Below, piece after piece: positions 12,866 through 15,170 of a stretch of 15,170 bases of DNA. The position numbers and the translations under genes were made by a program. This DNA comes from Acidobacteria bacterium UBA2994 (GTDB lineage Bacteria > Acidobacteriota > Vicinamibacteria > Vicinamibacterales > UBA8438): the NCBI GenBank assembly GCA_002346545.1, contig DEAA01000044.1, positions 1-15,170 of the forward strand. Reading direction: 5' to 3'. Numbering within the stretch: the first letter of the stretch is position 1; each line of letters opens with the position of its first letter. The notes under the pieces are model-generated. The model saw only the letters and a list, made by a program, of their open reading frames with translations. It did no database searches and was not told the origin of the DNA.

Positions 12866-14182
12866 CTACAGCAGGGTGTCGAGCTCCAGCTTGCCGCGGC
12901 TGTTCCCGAGCTGCTCGATCGGCACATCCATCCTATCTGCGATCGAGAGCAACAGATTCGCGGCAGGATCGCCCTCGAACATCAGGTGACGGCCGCCGCG
13001 GACGAGGTCTTTTCCACCCACGAGCATCAGCGGCAGGTTCGAGTGGTCGTGCGTGTTGCCTTCGCTCATTCCGGCGCCATACAGCATTACGGTGTGGTCG
13101 AGCAGCGAGCCGTCGCCGTCCGGCGTGGAGCGCAGCTTCTCCACATGCGACGCAAACACGCTCATCTGATACGTATTGACCTTCGTGATCTTCTCGATCT
13201 GGCCCGGGACGTTCTGGTGGTGCGAGAGCGGATGGTGCGCTTCGGACACGCCGATCTCGGGGAACGTCCGAGCGCTGAATTCGCGGCCCAGCATGAAGGT
13301 CGACACGCGGGTCAGGTCGCTCTGGAAGGCCAGCGCCTGCAGGTCGAACATGAGCCCGGCATGTTCGTCGAACCGCTGCGGGATGCCATCGGGCTGTGAG
13401 ACGAGGGGCAGCTCGCGCGTGCTTTGCTCTGTGGCGCGCTGAATCCGCCGCTCGACGTCTCGAACCGAATCCAGGTATTCGACAATCCGCTGGCGGTCGC
13501 CCTCGCCAAGGCCGCGCTGCAAGTCCGCCGCAGCGGTCGTGACCGAATCGAGGATGCTGCGATCGAACTGGAGTCGTTCCCGGCGCACCGCGGGATCGGT
13601 CGTGCCACTGTCACCAAACAGTCGTTCGAAGACGACGCGGGGATCGTTCTCCATCGGGAGCAGCACCGTCGACGATCGCCACGAGATGGTGTTGCTCAGC
13701 GCGCAGCTGTGCCCATCGCAGGTACCGGTGTTGTCGCGCGGATCGATCGACAATTCGAGCGACGCCAGCTGCGTCTCCTTCCCGGTCTCGGCCGCGATGA
13801 GCTGATCGACTGACGGCCCGGCGGCATCCGGATCGCGGGTGCCCACTTTGATGCCGGTCAGGAACTCCGTCGAGGCGCCGGTATGCCCGAAGCCACCGGC
13901 GCCATTGAGGCCAGATACGAGGAGCATCTGTTCCTGAAATGGCGCCATCGGCTGCAAGATGGGCGTCAGCTCGAATGCGGCCCCGGTCGCTTTCGGCGTC
14001 CAGGCGGCCATCGTCAGACCGTTCGGGACGTACACGACACCGAAACGCTTCACCGGTTTCGCGGCGGTCTGCGCCGTTGCCGTCAGCGCCGGAACCATCG
14101 CGTCCAGGAGAGGGAGCGCCATCGCGGTGCCGACGCCCCGCAGGAACGTACGTCGCGGCATCGAAAGCTTCGAGATATACAT
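12866..14182 (-). CDS. DUF1552 domain protein, Tat-exported
   Basis: This 438-residue protein begins with a twin-arginine signal: MPRRTFLRG (8-16), a hydrophobic stretch (17-30) and TATAQ (34-38). The body follows the DUF1552 family: RFGVVYVPNGLTMAAWTP (46-63), LLVSGLNGAGGFGHTGASTEFLTG (87-110), PSVDQLIA (123-130), a conserved cysteine pair in TGTCDGHSCALSN, the helical region around DSVRDVERRI, and in the last third SHHQNVPGQIEKITKVN, MLYGAGMSEGNTHDHSNLPLMLVGG. These proteins are frequent in Acidobacteriota, Planctomycetota and Verrucomicrobiota, almost always next to DUF1592 cytochrome-like proteins; no activity is established, though they resemble the sulfatase-like DUF1501 group in layout. 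The ATG at 14182 has AGGAG 10 bases upstream. It lies 27 bp after the DUF1592 gene, so the two form an operon and probably a periplasmic complex. Confidence 0.93.
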   Translation of the reverse strand: MYISKLSMPRRTFLRGVGTAMALPLLDAMVPALTATAQTAAKPVKRFGVVYVPNGLTMAAWTPKATGAAFELTPILQPMAPFQEQMLLVSGLNGAGGFGHTGASTEFLTGIKVGTRDPDAAGPSVDQLIAAETGKETQLASLELSIDPRDNTGTCDGHSCALSNTISWRSSTVLLPMENDPRVVFERLFGDSGTTDPAVRRERLQFDRSILDSVTTAAADLQRGLGEGDRQRIVEYLDSVRDVERRIQRATEQSTRELPLVSQPDGIPQRFDEHAGLMFDLQALAFQSDLTRVSTFMLGREFSARTFPEIGVSEAHHPLSHHQNVPGQIEKITKVNTYQMSVFASHVEKLRSTPDGDGSLLDHTVMLYGAGMSEGNTHDHSNLPLMLVGGKDLVRGGRHLMFEGDPAANLLLSIADRMDVPIEQLGNSRGKLELDTLL

Positions 14183-14209
14183 GACCGAGTGTCTCCTGTC
14201 GAGTTGCTC

Positions 14210-15170
14210 CTACCGGACAGCGCCGCCGGCCGAGGGCGTCGATCCTGCCACTCGTGCCTCTTCGGTGTCTCGTGCCGTTCGCATGCCGAATGGCGGGCTC
14301 GTCACGATGCCCGTGACGATGGACGACCACCGATAGTCGGTGGACGCCGCCTGTTGCTGGATTTGCCTGACCGTCGGCAAATCAAAGACTTCGAGCTCGC
14401 GCCCCAGGGCGTACGCCAGGAGCTTCTCAATGAACGTCTCCACGAACGCTTCACGGTGGCCGAGGATGAATGACCGCAGTCCTCCAAGCCCTTCGAACTC
14501 CTCGCCGGTCGGAAACGCGCCCTTCGCATCCACCGGGGCGCCGGCCTCGCTCACGCTCCGGAACGTGCCGATGCCGTCGAAGTGTTCGAGCGCGAACCCG
14601 AGGGGATCCAGTTGCGAGTGACACGTTGCGCACACTGGGTTCTCCCGGTGCAGCTCGAGCCGCTCGCGCACGGACGCCGGCTGGCCCCCTGCACCCCTGT
14701 CTGGCAGACCAGGGACTTCAGGCGGCGGGGGCGGGGGCGGACTTCCCAGAATGTTCTCGAGCAGCCATTTGCCTCGCACGACCGGTGACGTGCGCGTCGG
14801 ATAGGACGTGAGCGTCAGAATGCTGCCCTGGCCGAGCAACCCGCCACGGTCCGTGTCTTCGGAAAACGTGACGCGCCGGAACTGTTCGCCATAGACGTCT
14901 GGGATCCCGTAGTGTCGGGCCAGCCGTCCATTGATGAACGAATAGTCTGCAGTCAACAGCTCGAGCAGGCTCCGGTCCTCCCGCATGTTGGATTCGACGA
15001 ACAGCTCGGTCTCCCGCCGGAGCGAGTGGCGCAGCAACTCGTCGAACGCCCGGAACGCCCGGGTGTTCGGTGCGACGTTGGCGAGGTTGCGTAGCTGCAG
15101 CCACTGGCCCGCGAAGTTTTCCACGAGCGCGCTCGCCCGCGGGTCGGCCACCATGCGCTGCACTTGCTGG
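14210..15170 (-). CDS. DUF1592/DUF1588/DUF1585 cytochrome-like protein, C-terminal part (cut by window edge)
   Basis: The frame is open to the window end, so only the last 319 residues are seen; the family is usually 700-1000 residues with an N-terminal haem c domain. Counting from the GTG at 15163, the DUF1592 part includes FAGQWLQLRNL (17-27), ADYSFINGRLARHYGI (72-87), and RGGLLGQGSILTLTSYPTRTSPVVRGKWLLENILG (106-140). A poly-proline run (142-148) comes next. DUF1588 has CATCH (178-182), a CxxCH haem-binding motif, then LDPLGFALEHFDGIG (185-199). DUF1585 has ETFIEKLLAYALGRELE (242-258) and IVTSPPF (286-292). It is expected to be a periplasmic haem protein working with DUF1552. The real start lies beyond 15170. 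The tail after about residue 297 (RDTEEARVAGST) is poorly conserved and probably disordered. Confidence 0.93.
   Translation of the reverse strand, partial: QQVQRMVADPRASALVENFAGQWLQLRNLANVAPNTRAFRAFDELLRHSLRRETELFVESNMREDRSLLELLTADYSFINGRLARHYGIPDVYGEQFRRVTFSEDTDRGGLLGQGSILTLTSYPTRTSPVVRGKWLLENILGSPPPPPPPEVPGLPDRGAGGQPASVRERLELHRENPVCATCHSQLDPLGFALEHFDGIGTFRSVSEAGAPVDAKGAFPTGEEFEGLGGLRSFILGHREAFVETFIEKLLAYALGRELEVFDLPTVRQIQQQAASTDYRWSSIVTGIVTSPPFGMRTARDTEEARVAGSTPSAGGAVR

Noticed and set aside
12620..13399. 259-codon plus-strand open frame
   Set aside because: Mostly antisense to the DUF1552 gene and through the hairpin cluster; no ribosome binding site or family pattern.
13611..14330. 239-codon minus-strand open frame
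   Set aside because: Same strand as, but out of frame with, the DUF1552 gene; His/Arg-rich shadow.
1..15170. CRISPR array, tRNA, rRNA, insertion sequence or prophage genes
   Set aside because: No regularly spaced repeats, no cloverleaf-like or ribosomal segments, and no transposase or integrase motifs were found on either strand.

Overview
The window (about 15.2 kb) reads as a piece of a bacterial chromosome with moderately high GC. It most resembles a soil- or marine-type Acidobacteriota, perhaps Vicinamibacteria-like. That assignment is inference from family content: an NHL-repeat lipoprotein with an ECCRPAPP segment, a secreted protein ending in a YACHEGN-type motif, and a DUF1592/DUF1552 pair. 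There is no rRNA, tRNA or other taxonomic marker. Starts were re-chosen by ribosome binding site where the longest open frame was implausible.

Layout. (1) 34-3047, all minus strand: an NHL beta-propeller lipoprotein, an uncharacterised secreted protein of about 316 residues, and a small cytoplasmic 127-residue protein. (2) 3527-5787, plus strand: a tight three-gene operon of secreted proteins. The first two belong to a tandem-duplicated four-cysteine family; the third is a secreted protein with two halves of similar predicted architecture. (3) 5846-6535, minus: an SGNH-hydrolase envelope protein. (4) 6933-7664, plus: a third member of the four-cysteine family, with its own long leader, a consensus -10 box and an 11-bp perfect inverted repeat. 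(5) 7684-8073: a 5'-truncated short-chain dehydrogenase remnant that has lost its catalytic tyrosine. (6) 8196-9790, minus: a secreted NTF2-like protein followed by a class-C beta-lactamase-fold serine hydrolase. (7) 10382-11149, minus: a second 127-residue protein, apparently a distant relative of the one at 2664-3047, followed by a DUF3303 protein. (8) 11681-12604, plus: a haloalkane-dehalogenase-like alpha/beta hydrolase whose residues fit subfamily III. (9) 12866 to the window edge, minus: a Tat-exported DUF1552 protein preceded by a DUF1592/1588/1585 cytochrome-like protein cut by the edge.

The best candidate for something undescribed is the 3.5-7.7 kb stretch. It holds three secreted paralogues, each made of two half-domains, each half bracketed by a cysteine pair, next to a fourth secreted protein with a similar beta-alpha-beta-beta-alpha-beta pattern. 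Hand-counted 60-base samples of this stretch run near 53% GC, against 62-63% in flanking genes. I do not recognise a function for it; the shared fold and disulfide pairing are inferences. Most of the predicted proteins carry an export signal, so much of the region acts in the envelope or outside the cell. I saw no CRISPR array, tRNA, rRNA, transposase or integrase.
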